Below are positions 25,036 through 33,805 of a stretch of 64,000 nt of DNA, one piece after another (position 1 is the stretch's first letter; every line of letters starts with the position of its first letter). Location: positions 18,295-82,294 of the forward strand of contig JAIRYN010000008.1 of assembly GCA_031267575.1 (NCBI GenBank), written 5' to 3'. The notes under the pieces are model-generated. The model saw only the letters and a list, made by a program, of their open reading frames with translations. It did no database searches and had not been told where the DNA came from. The DNA comes from Synergistaceae bacterium (GTDB lineage: Bacteria > Synergistota > Synergistia > Synergistales > Aminobacteriaceae). The position numbers and the translations under genes were made by a program.

Positions 25036-26424
25036 TCAACGTTTGCGCAGGGAAAGCCATCGGTTGACGACGTCAATGTTGCTCCAGAGCTCAAGGTTCA
25101 GGTCTGTAACGAAACAATACCCCTTGACCCATCCAGAGGTCCCCAGCTCCGCGTCCTTGTAGGTATCGCGATAAGCCCAAACGGGCGGAACGACATTGCC
25201 AGGATTGCTGATATGGAGACCATCCAAAGCGTACCCCCGCATTTTTTCCTCTTTTTTGGTAAAAATCGAGTCCACTGTGGCACGTACCTCTATCCTGCGA
25301 GACACGTCTCCCTTTTTCACGGAGGTATAACTTCCCCAAAAAGGAAAAATCTTCAGTGCCTCGTGTTTGACCCTATTCGAGGTGGTCAAGTGTTGGCCAA
25401 ACAAAAGGGAGGAGGCGCCGTTCGCGAAAATGAGCTTGTTCGCGATGAGGCTCTGCTTTATGCCGTAGACGAAGGGCCTGTGAGCCATGAGCTTGTCCAC
25501 GTAGACGCCCACCATGGAATGGGGAAAATAGAAGGCTTCCGCGTCCAGGGGAAAAGGGTCTTGCCATGGGTTGTAATCCGCGACCTCACATTTCAAAAAC
25601 TGAAAAAGTTCCCTACTGTTATTGTCTTCCAGAGAAAAATCTCGGTCTCCCACAATGGCGATTTTGAAATTTTTCTCGATATACCCGGTCTCCTGAGGGG
25701 GAGTCCAATCTCGTTTCAGGTAGCCGAAAGCGTCAAGGATTTCCCAATCGACTTGACGGGTGACAGAAATCAACTGTAGAACCGCGCTCTTGATTTGCAT
25801 GATCCGTGTGGCTGCCCCTGTATCGTAAAGGTCTTGCAATGTGGGCGAGGGACGTTCGATTTCTTTGGGAATATACCCTAGGGTCAAAAGGGCGCTTTTT
25901 CTACCGTAGTCCTGCTCTAAAAGCTGATATTCCCGCGGATTCTTGACCGACGCGAAAAGGATTCCCAGCACGGGATTGTCCTCTGCTCCATCAAAGGTCG
26001 ACACGACAGCGGACGCGGTATTGGCGGTCAAAACGGCGGAAGTCGACGCAGCAAGCACAAGAACAATGCCGCAGGAAAGAGCTTTGGCCAGATCAGCGGG
26101 TTCGGGGTGAACCTGCACAAAATTTTCCTCAGGACGCGTCCCCAAGGGGACGAGGATCACGTTCAAAGCGTCGGAATCCGCCGTTTTCTGGAACAGCGTT
26201 TTTAGGTTCTTGACAGTACCGCAGGTGTACAAATCCAAAGAAATAACGGGTTCTTCCAGAAGAAGTTTCAGCAAACGCAGGTCCGTTTCACTACGTGCAC
26301 AGGTAAAAACCTTGATTTTCACGCCCGTGCGTTTTAAAGCGTAAACCAGAAACACTCCCGGAGAAACCGTTCCCTCGTTAATTTCATCGGCAATGATTAG
26401 ACGGGGTAAATTCAATGATACCAT
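25036..26424 (-). CDS. CobB/CbiA-like cobyrinate a,c-diamide synthase paralogue lacking catalytic motifs
   Basis: The 462-residue protein keeps the domain order of CobB/CbiA: an N-terminal deaminase-like ATP-binding domain, a middle segment ending in GYIPKEIERPSPTL, and a C-terminal glutamine amidotransferase-like domain (FKIAIVGDRDFSLEDNNSREL). Key residues are absent. The P-loop position reads ADEINEGTVSPGVF with no GKT/S. The AECGG nucleophile motif reads FANGASSLLFG, so the Cys is Ala or Ser. GGGYPE is replaced by FYFPHSMVG, and the HEFHYS motif by LDGLHIS. It therefore looks like a pseudoenzyme. ATG 26424 is very close to GGAAGG; a TTG nine bases later is an alternative. It follows the BaiN-like gene by 71 bp. 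The relation to CobB is my reading of the fold pattern and is fairly, not fully, sure. Confidence 0.62.
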   Translation of the reverse strand: MVSLNLPRLIIADEINEGTVSPGVFLVYALKRTGVKIKVFTCARSETDLRLLKLLLEEPVISLDLYTCGTVKNLKTLFQKTADSDALNVILVPLGTRPEENFVQVHPEPADLAKALSCGIVLVLAASTSAVLTANTASAVVSTFDGAEDNPVLGILFASVKNPREYQLLEQDYGRKSALLTLGYIPKEIERPSPTLQDLYDTGAATRIMQIKSAVLQLISVTRQVDWEILDAFGYLKRDWTPPQETGYIEKNFKIAIVGDRDFSLEDNNSRELFQFLKCEVADYNPWQDPFPLDAEAFYFPHSMVGVYVDKLMAHRPFVYGIKQSLIANKLIFANGASSLLFGQHLTTSNRVKHEALKIFPFWGSYTSVKKGDVSRRIEVRATVDSIFTKKEEKMRGYALDGLHISNPGNVVPPVWAYRDTYKDAELGTSGWVKGYCFVTDLNLELWSNIDVVNRWLSLRKR

Positions 26425-26495
26425 CCTTCCATGAGCTAAATTAAAGCTCGTGATTTCAGGGTCAGTTTACCATAGGGAGGTTAATTTGCCATAGG

Positions 26496-27818
26496 TTAAA
26501 AAGTCTCGCCCTGTCCGGCTACGTAACCGGTGCTCCAACATACCTGTAAATTGAACCCTCCTGTTGGGCCGTTGAGGTCTAAAATTTCGCCCGCGAAGTA
26601 AAGGTTTTCACACAGCTTCGAGCGCAATGTCGCGGGGTCTACCTCCGTAAGACAAACCCCTCCCTTGGTCACGATGGCGTAGTCGAAGCTCCAAAGACCA
26701 TTCACGGTCAAGACAATATTTTTAAGCAGACTCGCCAGTTCTTCCTTCTCCTCCGGTGAGATGTAGGACACGGGTTTGTCTTCGGGGATGTCTGACAGCT
26801 CCAGAATCATAGGAATCAGAGCGCTCGGCAGAAGGTCCACCAGCGCGCGCCCAAACACTCGGTCCTCGTACTTCTCGAAATCCCGTTCGACGCGCGAAAG
26901 CAGTGCCGGCAAAGGAAGAGCGGGTTTCAAGTCCAGGATCAAGTTCACCGTCGGTAGATCTGTCGATAGAGCTGTTGGTAAAGCTGTTGTTGGTAAAGCT
27001 GAGCAAGAACGCCCTTCACTCGGTTTCATCCAGTCCGAGACGTAAGAACTCAGGTCCATAACGATGGGTCCGCTGACACCGAAGTTCGTGAACTCCATTT
27101 CCCCGAAGCGCTCGTCTACCTTTTGCCCGTCTACCGTGGCCGTGAGGCGGACGTTACGCAGGTTGAAATTTCGGGCCAGTTTCACCCAGGTTTCTCTGGT
27201 CTTGATGGGTACGATCGCGGGAGTCGGCTCAATGATTTTATGCCCCACTTGGGCCGCTAACCGATACCCGTCACCGGTGGAGCCCGTCTTAGGGTAAGAT
27301 TGCCCCCCCGTCGCCAGGATATAGCGGTCGGCAGTAAGCTCCTCGACGGCGGTGACAAGACGATCCACGCGGCCGTTTTTCAATTTCATCGCCTGAACTG
27401 GCGACTTGCGCAGGATACGAACCTTTCCTTTCTTACAATAAAGCAAAAGGCAATTCAGGACTTTCTGAGCTCCTTGCGTCGCCTCCTCCGGCGGCAGATC
27501 GGGGAACACCCGGTTACCCCGCTCCACCTTGGTTCGGATTCCCTGCCGGTCGAAAAAAGCCCGAATCTCGCGAGGCTCAAAGCGGCTAAAGGCCCCGTGA
27601 AGAAAACGCCCGTTCTTTCCGTAACGCGACAAAAACGTCTCCATATCCGGTTCCGCGTTCGTGAGGTTACAACGGCGCTTTCCCGCCAGAAGCAACTTGA
27701 CACCTAGGGAATCGTTCTTTTCCACTAGAAGTACCCGTTCTCCTATCTCCGCAGCCCGGCCCGCCGCCATCAATCCCGCTGGGCCGCCCCCGATCACGAT
27801 TGTGTCGAAACGCTCCAT
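26496..27818 (-). CDS. NAD(P)/FAD-dependent oxidoreductase, HI0933/BaiN family
   Basis: The 440-residue flavoprotein starts at ATG 27818 directly behind GGAGGAGG. It has the FAD-binding motif IVIGGGPAGLMAAGRAAEIG, the family block KLLLAGKRRCNLTNAE, ATGGQSYPKTGSTGDGY, MEFTNFGVSGPIVMDLS and the C-terminal FAD motif FAGEILDLNGPTGGFNLQ. Members reduce unsaturated substrates or RNA-related compounds; most are uncharacterised. Near residues 276-293 an insert of ALPT/ALST units (ALPTTALPTALSTDLPT) reflects in-frame short duplications. It lies 25 bp after tex on the same strand. Confidence 0.9.
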   Translation of the reverse strand: MERFDTIVIGGGPAGLMAAGRAAEIGERVLLVEKNDSLGVKLLLAGKRRCNLTNAEPDMETFLSRYGKNGRFLHGAFSRFEPREIRAFFDRQGIRTKVERGNRVFPDLPPEEATQGAQKVLNCLLLYCKKGKVRILRKSPVQAMKLKNGRVDRLVTAVEELTADRYILATGGQSYPKTGSTGDGYRLAAQVGHKIIEPTPAIVPIKTRETWVKLARNFNLRNVRLTATVDGQKVDERFGEMEFTNFGVSGPIVMDLSSYVSDWMKPSEGRSCSALPTTALPTALSTDLPTVNLILDLKPALPLPALLSRVERDFEKYEDRVFGRALVDLLPSALIPMILELSDIPEDKPVSYISPEEKEELASLLKNIVLTVNGLWSFDYAIVTKGGVCLTEVDPATLRSKLCENLYFAGEILDLNGPTGGFNLQVCWSTGYVAGQGETF

Positions 27819-27843
27819 CTCCTCCTCCAGTCCTCCAGTCGGG

Positions 27844-30297
27844 CTAGCGTTTCCCGCGACCTTTGGATAGGTCAGCGTCCGCCAGTTGTTGCTTGAAAAG
27901 AGAGCCCAGAGATAGGTCGATTGTTTCCTCATTTTTTTTATTCTTCTCTTCACCCTGTTTTTTATTCTGCTCTCCACCCTGGCGTCGCTGGTTGCCTTGC
28001 GCTTTTTCCATGGATTCCATGGAGTGGGAGAAAATGGAGTGAGAGAAAATGGGGCGAGGGAAATCTGAAGCCGTCCTCGAAGCCGTTTCGGAAGGGTCAG
28101 CCTCTAGATCCCGTTTTCTCATGGAGAGAGAAACACGCTTTCGCTGTTCGTCCACCTCCAGCACGGCAACCTTCACCTTCTGACCTGGCTTCAAGAACGC
28201 CTGGGGGTTTTCCACAAAACTATCGGACAGGCGGCTGACGTGTACCAATCCGTCCTGGTGGACGCCCAGATCCACGAAAGCCCCGAAGGCCGTGACGTTG
28301 GTCACGATTCCCGGCAGAACCATACCCACCCGTAGGTCTCCGATCTCTCGGACGTCAGGGTCGAAGGCAAAGGCCTCAAAGGCCACCCGCGGGTCGCGTC
28401 CCGGTTTCGCCAGCTCCTGAACAATATCCTTCAAGGTCGGCAATCCCGCTTTCTCGGAGACAAACCGCTCCAAATCGATTTTCGATCTCAGCTCGGAGGA
28501 GGCCATCAAATCGGCAACGGTGCACTTCAATTCTTTCGCCATCCGCTCTACGGTGGAGTAGTTTTCAGGGTGAACCGCCGACGCATCCAAGGGATTCTTC
28601 CCTCCGTGGATGCGCAAGAACCCCGCCGCCTGCTCGAAGGTCTTCGGTCCCAGACGAGGGACTTTCTTCAGTGTATCTCGGGATGCGAAAGGGCCGTTGG
28701 TCTCCCGATATTTGATCAATTGCCCCGCCACCTGCTTGCTCAGGCCGGAAATGTAGGACAGGATCTCCAAACTGGCGGTGTTGACCTCGACGCCCACGGC
28801 GTTGACGCAGGACATCACCACGTCGTCCAGGGACTGTTTCAGCTCTTTTTGATCCACGTCGTGCTGGTATTGCCCCACTCCAATGGATTTGGGGTCGATC
28901 TTGACCAGCTCAGCCATGGGGTCCATAAGGCGGCGACCGATAGAGACAGCGCCCCTCACCGTCACGTCTTGGTCGGGAAACTCCCTACGGGCCACTTCCG
29001 AAGCAGAGTAGATCGAAGCGCCGCTTTCGTTGACCGAGGCGACGATCACCTCAGGAGGCAAGCCCAACCCCCGAACGAAGGCTTCCGTTTCACGCCCGGC
29101 GGTTCCATTTCCAATAGCGATAGCCTGAATCCGGTACTTTTTGACAAGTTCTACAATCTTTCGCACGGCCTCGCTCCTCTGCCGTTCGCCCGTGTGAGGG
29201 AAAATCACGTCGTTGTGGAGAAAGTTTCCTTGAGCGTCCAGGCAAACCACCTTGCAACCCGTGCGGAGACCTGGGTCGATGCCCAGAGTTGCCTTCTGCC
29301 CCATGGGAGCCGCCATCAGGACCTCCTTCACGTTGCCGGCGAAGACGCGGATTGCCTCCGCGTCCGCCCGTTTTTTGAGAGCGTTGCGCAGCTCGTTTTC
29401 CATGGACGGCTTCAGGAGGCGCTTGTAACCATCCAAGACGGCCTCAGCCACCAGACGAGACGCTGGATTCACGCCCCTGACGAACATTCGCTTTAGCAGG
29501 GAAAGGCACTCTTCCTCCGGCGGCTCCACCGATATGGAGAGAAACCCCTCCCGCTCACCGCGAAAAATGGCCAGCACCCGATGGGAGGGCATGGAGACCA
29601 CCGGCTCGCTCCACTCGAAATAATCCCGGTAGTTGTCGCTCTTGGAGTCTTCTTTGGAAGTGGCTTTAGCGCCCTCTTTCAAATCCTCTTTCAAATCCTC
29701 TTTGGAGCTGCCGGCCTTGGCGCGGGCACTGGCGAGCATGGCCTTACGAGCGAAGACTTTCCGCGTTTGCTGACGGACCTCCGTATCCTCACTGAACCGC
29801 TCGGCCAGAATATCCTGGGCCCCGGCCAAAGCATCTTCTACCGAAGCCACGCCTTTTTCTTCCGACAAGAAAAGGACGGCTTCCTTTTCGGGGTCGAAAG
29901 CGTCAAGCTGTTCGAGCAACTTTTCCGCCAAGGGTTTCAATCCTTTTTCGATCGCCACGGAGGCACGGGTTTTGCGCTTGGGGCGATAGGGAAGATAAGC
30001 GTCCTCCAAGGCTGTCATGGTCTGAGCTCCATCGATCGTCACCTTGAGTTCGTCAGTCAGAAGCTCCCGTTCCACCAGGGATTCCAGTATGGCGGTTCTC
30101 CGCTTCTCTATCTCCTGTATTTTTTCGTTGCGGTCGCGTATGGCCGTGACGACCGTCTCATCCAGGGAACCCGTAGCCTCCTTGCGGTAGCGAGCGATGA
30201 AAGGGACTGTACACCCCTCCTCAAAGAGTTCGAGAACAGCGGATACCTGAGCTTCCGTCAACCGCAATTCTTTTGCGACCGCTACCGTTACGTTCAT
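27844..30297 (-). CDS. tex: Tex-family RNA-binding transcription accessory protein
   Basis: The 817-residue protein (ATG 30297, GAGGGAGG upstream) has all Tex parts: N-terminal HTH-like region (VPFIARYRKEATGSLDETVV), YqgF/RuvC-like domain (LGIDPGLRTGCKVVCLD, AIGNGTAGRETE), helix-hairpin-helix region (GQYQHDVDQ, VNTASLEILSYISGL) and a C-terminal S1 domain (GIVTNVTAFGAFVDLGVHQDG). It binds nucleic acid and affects transcription and translation. Short repeats in frame are seen in the lysine/aspartate-rich insert near residue 205 (KEDLKEDLKE) and in the charged C-terminal tail. Upstream is a minisatellite of 19-bp units. Confidence 0.95.
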   Translation of the reverse strand: MNVTVAVAKELRLTEAQVSAVLELFEEGCTVPFIARYRKEATGSLDETVVTAIRDRNEKIQEIEKRRTAILESLVERELLTDELKVTIDGAQTMTALEDAYLPYRPKRKTRASVAIEKGLKPLAEKLLEQLDAFDPEKEAVLFLSEEKGVASVEDALAGAQDILAERFSEDTEVRQQTRKVFARKAMLASARAKAGSSKEDLKEDLKEGAKATSKEDSKSDNYRDYFEWSEPVVSMPSHRVLAIFRGEREGFLSISVEPPEEECLSLLKRMFVRGVNPASRLVAEAVLDGYKRLLKPSMENELRNALKKRADAEAIRVFAGNVKEVLMAAPMGQKATLGIDPGLRTGCKVVCLDAQGNFLHNDVIFPHTGERQRSEAVRKIVELVKKYRIQAIAIGNGTAGRETEAFVRGLGLPPEVIVASVNESGASIYSASEVARREFPDQDVTVRGAVSIGRRLMDPMAELVKIDPKSIGVGQYQHDVDQKELKQSLDDVVMSCVNAVGVEVNTASLEILSYISGLSKQVAGQLIKYRETNGPFASRDTLKKVPRLGPKTFEQAAGFLRIHGGKNPLDASAVHPENYSTVERMAKELKCTVADLMASSELRSKIDLERFVSEKAGLPTLKDIVQELAKPGRDPRVAFEAFAFDPDVREIGDLRVGMVLPGIVTNVTAFGAFVDLGVHQDGLVHVSRLSDSFVENPQAFLKPGQKVKVAVLEVDEQRKRVSLSMRKRDLEADPSETASRTASDFPRPIFSHSIFSHSMESMEKAQGNQRRQGGEQNKKQGEEKNKKNEETIDLSLGSLFKQQLADADLSKGRGKR

Positions 30298-30311
30298 GAA
30301 AAAACCTCCCT

Positions 30312-30520
30312 CAATACAACCTTTAATCTTCAATACAACCTTTAATCTTCAATATAACCTTTAATCTTCAATATAACCTTTAATCTTCAATATAACCTTT
30401 AATCTTCAATATAACCTTTAATCTTCAATATAACCTTTAATCTTCAATATAACCTTTAGGCTTTTATACAACCTTTAGGCTTTTATATAATCTTTAATAC
30501 ACCTTTAGGTTTTTAATCTT
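30312..30520. repeat. 19-bp minisatellite (about 7.5 copies plus degenerate units)
   Basis: The unit CAATATAACCTTTAATCTT begins at 30312 and repeats every 19 bp at 30331, 30350, 30369, 30388, 30407, 30426 and 30445, almost without change, then decays to AACCTTTAGGCTTTTATA-type copies to about 30520. There are no unique spacers, so it is not a CRISPR. It fills the gap between the dehydratase gene and tex and lies in the leader of tex. Confidence 0.9.
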
Positions 30521-32396
30521 GATTCACTATAGAACCGGCGTACTCTGGAACGGCTTCGTGGAGTAGGGAGAGCGCGCTATCGGATTTGTGCAAGCTCTGC
30601 CGCAAAAGCAACGCAAGGCCGCGTGTTTCGGCGTTTTCGCTGATCGTATCCAAAGTCGAGGCGAATACTTTGGGATGCGCCGTAGGGTGAACGGTGTCCG
30701 GGTCGTAAAAAAGCTCTTCAAACAGCTTTTCTCCAGGGCGCATCCCCGTGTAGGTGATGGCGATATCCCTTCCTGGCTCATACCCGTGCAGGCGAATCAA
30801 GATCTCTGCCATTTCGGCGATGGAGATGGGATCTCCCATGTCCAACGCGAATAGCTCGCCTCCTTGGCCGATGGCTCCCGCCTGGATCACGAGACTGACG
30901 GCCTCTGGAATTAACATGAAATAACGTTTCATCGCGGGGTCTGTGACGGTCACAGGGCCACCGCTGGCGATCTGTTCCTCGAACTTCGGTACAACGCTGC
31001 CACGGCTGCCCAAAACATTACCGAACCGCACCGCCATGTAGATCGTCTCAGGAAAGCGCTTCTGTGTCTCCCCCAACAGCAGTTCCGCCACCCGCTTGCT
31101 GGCTCCCATGACGCTCGACGGATTGACAGCCTTGTCGGTAGAGATCAAGACCATCCTTTCGGCGCGAAACTCTCCCGCCAATTCCGCTATTGTCAAGGTT
31201 CCCAGGGCGTTGACGCGGAGAGCCTCACGAGGATTGTCTTCCATTAAAGGAACGTGTTTGTGAGCGGCGGCGTGAAAAACCACTTGGGGTTGCCAGCGCT
31301 GGAAGGCGGCTCTCATGGCGATCTCGTCCGCCACGTCGGCGACAATGGGACGCAGGGGAACGCGAACCGGCAATTTGCGGAAAGATTCAAGAAGAAGATA
31401 AATGGACTGTTCGCCGTGACCTAAAAGGATCACTTCTTTGGGGTCATTCCGTAAGATCTGTTGAACGATTTCGCTGCCGATGGAACCACCGGCGCCGGTG
31501 ACCATGACGCTGCGTCCCCTCAAATAAGCGGCGACTTTCTGGATGTCGATCTGCACGGGTTCGCGCCCCAAAAGGTCCTCCAGGCGGATTTGTCGCAGAC
31601 GATTGACGGAGATCTCGCCGTCCGCCAGTTCTCGGAGGCTGGGAAGCACCCGCACACTGACCCCCAAGGGCGCCAATCTGTCGTAAATGGCGCGTATTTT
31701 TCGGCCGGTCGCCGAGGGCATAGCCACCAATACCACCTTGACACGGTATTCTCGTATCAAGGTGGGAAGGTCTTTAGTCTCTCCCAGTACCTCGAGCCCG
31801 GATATGCGTTTACCGTCTTTTTGTGGGTCGTCATCGACAAACCCCCGGAGGCGTAAATTTCCTGAGTGTCTCAGCAAGTCTCGCGCCAATAGGGTCCCTG
31901 TTTCCCCCGCCCCCACAATCAGGGTCTCCAACTGTTCCTGTCCAGGATAGGAGGTCTGTCCAGGATAGGAGGAAGGAGTTGTCAACCGCCAGGAGACACG
32001 GAGCCCCCCACAAAAAATTATTCCCGCGAAAAGCATGATGGCTAACGATGTGCGAGGCAGAAAAGCGAAGCGTGTCGAGAAGTTGAAAGCCGTGAAGACA
32101 AGCGCACCGGCGAAGTAAAGACGGGCGAAGCGGACGTAATCCTCCAACCCGGCCTGAGTCCAGAGAGTCCAATATTGCCCACCCAGAAAAAAAACGAAAA
32201 CCATCAAAGAGGAGAAAACAAACACCACACGCGCCAAGTCCACCAGGCTGACGTGAGGGATGAAAAGCGTCAGGCGAATGGCGTAACCTAAGTAAGCGGC
32301 AAAAGCGAGGAACACAAAATCTAACAGTGCCACGATAAACCCGTGTCCCGCCAAATTTTTCCATATATCAAACACTTCGTTCAACGTGTCGCGCAT
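30513..32396 (-). CDS. Membrane-bound nucleoside-diphosphate sugar 4,6-dehydratase/epimerase (CapD/FlaA1-like)
   Basis: The 627-residue protein has four N-terminal membrane segments (about residues 18-140), a CoA-binding-like Rossmann domain (LIVGAGETGTLLARDLL) and a catalytic extended SDR domain (VMVTGAGGSIGSEI at about residue 295). The active site reads STDKAVNPSSVMGASKR: Met replaces the usual Tyr of YxxxK, as is normal in the FlaA1/CapD class. It modifies UDP-GlcNAc-type sugars for surface polysaccharide. An SYPGQ pair in the linker (about residue 145) is an in-frame duplication. No other polysaccharide gene is nearby. The ribosome-binding site is weak. Confidence 0.93.
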   Translation of the reverse strand: MRDTLNEVFDIWKNLAGHGFIVALLDFVFLAFAAYLGYAIRLTLFIPHVSLVDLARVVFVFSSLMVFVFFLGGQYWTLWTQAGLEDYVRFARLYFAGALVFTAFNFSTRFAFLPRTSLAIMLFAGIIFCGGLRVSWRLTTPSSYPGQTSYPGQEQLETLIVGAGETGTLLARDLLRHSGNLRLRGFVDDDPQKDGKRISGLEVLGETKDLPTLIREYRVKVVLVAMPSATGRKIRAIYDRLAPLGVSVRVLPSLRELADGEISVNRLRQIRLEDLLGREPVQIDIQKVAAYLRGRSVMVTGAGGSIGSEIVQQILRNDPKEVILLGHGEQSIYLLLESFRKLPVRVPLRPIVADVADEIAMRAAFQRWQPQVVFHAAAHKHVPLMEDNPREALRVNALGTLTIAELAGEFRAERMVLISTDKAVNPSSVMGASKRVAELLLGETQKRFPETIYMAVRFGNVLGSRGSVVPKFEEQIASGGPVTVTDPAMKRYFMLIPEAVSLVIQAGAIGQGGELFALDMGDPISIAEMAEILIRLHGYEPGRDIAITYTGMRPGEKLFEELFYDPDTVHPTAHPKVFASTLDTISENAETRGLALLLRQSLHKSDSALSLLHEAVPEYAGSIVNQD

Positions 32397-32608
32397 GAAA
32401 GACTCTTTTTCACATTGAAACTCTCTTCTGCATTTTAACTCTTTTCTGTATTTAAACTCTTTTCTATATTAAAACTCTTTTTCACACTGGCACGCTCTTC
32501 TATCTGAAACTCTTTTTCACACTGAAACGCTCTTCCATAAAAATCGGCGTCAAGAGGTTAGCATTAGAAGTTGACATTAGAAGTTGGCATTAGAAGTTAG
32601 CATTAAAG
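32397..32608. repeat. Two minisatellites in the 206-bp gap, one reaching into a stop codon
   Basis: 32400-32540 holds degenerate copies of AAACTCTTTTTCACACTG. 32557-32608 holds four 13-bp units GTTRRCATTAGAA (starts 32557, 32570, 32583, 32596); the last copy supplies the stop codon of the 143-residue gene (32603-32605). No gene is seen. Confidence 0.8.
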
Positions 32609-33034
32609 GATGAGCTTTTTCCCGCCTTGCTGTTGCCCACCCATTCGGTCGAGCTGGTTCAGAACTGCCGCCGGGGCTACGTCGATCCGTGGCTTTTGTT
32701 GCTTGTTCATAGTGTTGGACGCGCGTTTCTGGTAATCTTCCATTGTTTTTTTAATGGCCTTCGCGTCGCCCTTGAGCCAGAGCAGCAGGCTCTGGGTGAC
32801 GTTTTCCAATGCCTCCGGAGCGGGCATCTCCTCGATCATACCCAAATCTTTCAGGATTCGATACTCTTCCTTTACAGAGTCGAAAACGTCCTCGTCCGTA
32901 ATCAGTCCCTTTTTATAGAGAACGCGGAACATGATATTGAAACGGTTTTTCTGGTTTTCGGCATCCAAAACGATTCCGTCCACGCGAGCTAAAAGTACGG
33001 AAAGCAATTCATCGAGACCTATTTGCATAGGCAT
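32603..33034 (-). CDS. Conserved-looking hypothetical protein, 143 residues
   Basis: Starts at ATG 33034, eight bases after AGGAGG. The protein is alpha-helical: an N-terminal part QIGLDELLSVLLARVDGIVL, a middle helix pair (GLITDEDVFDSVKEEYRILKDLGM), and a Gln/Gly-rich C-terminus (QLDRMGGQQQGGKKLIL). No membrane segment, no known motif. It is first in the run leading to the dehydratase and tex. I do not recognise the family. Confidence 0.7.
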   Translation of the reverse strand: MPMQIGLDELLSVLLARVDGIVLDAENQKNRFNIMFRVLYKKGLITDEDVFDSVKEEYRILKDLGMIEEMPAPEALENVTQSLLLWLKGDAKAIKKTMEDYQKRASNTMNKQQKPRIDVAPAAVLNQLDRMGGQQQGGKKLIL

Positions 33035-33178
33035 GGCGCGATTCCTCCTTAAGTTAGCGACAGTTAGCGACCTGTAACAACTTTTTTATTTTAACATAGA
33101 AGCGGAAAACAAGCTCTGAGAGAGGTCATCGACCGGTTGCGCTACTTTGCGCGCGCGCCTCTTCTTCATCTCCTTCGT

Positions 33179-33634
33179 TTAAACCGTTCGAAATTTATTC
33201 ATTTCTTCTTCCAGAGCGTAAGCCTTCCCGAATAGAGATATACGCCGCTTCATATCTAACGATTCAAAGATACGCGTCAACTCCATAATTTCCTCGGTTA
33301 TCGCGCGTTCATTCTCTCTGTTGACGAAGACGGTATTATCATTCCCTGCCTGGATAAAGGCGTTGTTCCGAACATCACCAGATATCACATTCGATAAATG
33401 TTGGGATTTCTCTTTTTTTATGGTCCTAAACATTTCTCCCTCTCCAGTCAGAAGCCAAGAAGGAGATACATCATATTGCACAATAAGCTTAAGAAGGAAG
33501 GTAGATTGTGGATCCCCCTCTTCTTTTTCATAGCGCCAATATGTTCTATTGGGCAAGCCTAAAATCTTCGCAAAATCTTTTTGACTGTATTTCAAATATT
33601 TTCGCAAAATATAGAGCTGATCTTTTATTGCCAT
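33179..33634 (-). CDS. XRE/Cro-CI-type prophage repressor
   Basis: The 151-residue protein has an N-terminal helix-turn-helix (YLKYSQKDFAKILGLPNRTYWRYEKEEGDP) followed by FLLKLIVQYDVSPSWLLTGEG, the hallmark of phage CI-like and Gp-type repressors. The C-terminus is helical and probably dimerises; there is no LexA-type peptidase. It is divergent from a replication-type gene, with operators between (33652-33742). It most likely represses that gene and itself. No integrase, terminase or structural phage gene is present, so this is a remnant or a minimal module. Confidence 0.85.
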   Translation of the reverse strand: MAIKDQLYILRKYLKYSQKDFAKILGLPNRTYWRYEKEEGDPQSTFLLKLIVQYDVSPSWLLTGEGEMFRTIKKEKSQHLSNVISGDVRNNAFIQAGNDNTVFVNRENERAITEEIMELTRIFESLDMKRRISLFGKAYALEEEMNKFRTV

Positions 33635-33651
33635 TTTTACGGTTCATCCCC

Positions 33652-33742
33652 TTGACGTATTCGCCAATATGGCGAATAATGTTTTCTATCGGAAGGTCTC
33701 TTTAGATATCATACCTCGGAAGGTATCTTTAGATATCATACC
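33652..33742 (+). promoter_or_regulatory. Rightward promoter with operator inside the spacer, plus a 27-bp tandem operator pair
   Basis: TTGACG (33652-33657) and AATAAT (33675-33680) are exactly 17 bp apart. The spacer is almost filled by a perfect inverted repeat TATTCGCCA-N3-TGGCGAATA (33658-33678). Downstream two tandem 27-bp copies, differing at one base, lie at 33689-33715 and 33716-33742; each starts TCGGAAGGT and contains GATATC. The layout matches phage repressor control. Confidence 0.75.
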
Positions 33743-33805
33743 AAAGTGTTTGTAAGTTGAGAAGGCTGTTCACAAGGACGGCCCTAGAGAGCTCGGAGTG
33801 TGATC

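Noticed and set aside
24913..25779. 288-codon plus-strand frame opposite the CobB-like gene
   Set aside because: Most of it is antisense to a gene with better composition and a family pattern; its N-terminus lies in AT-rich intergenic sequence.
28570..30345. Long plus-strand open frames opposite tex
   Set aside because: They mirror the codon structure of tex, lack known motifs, and the second ends within the 19-bp repeat.
30312..30520. Possible CRISPR array
   Set aside because: Units are head-to-tail with no unique spacers and only 19 bp long; no cas gene is present.
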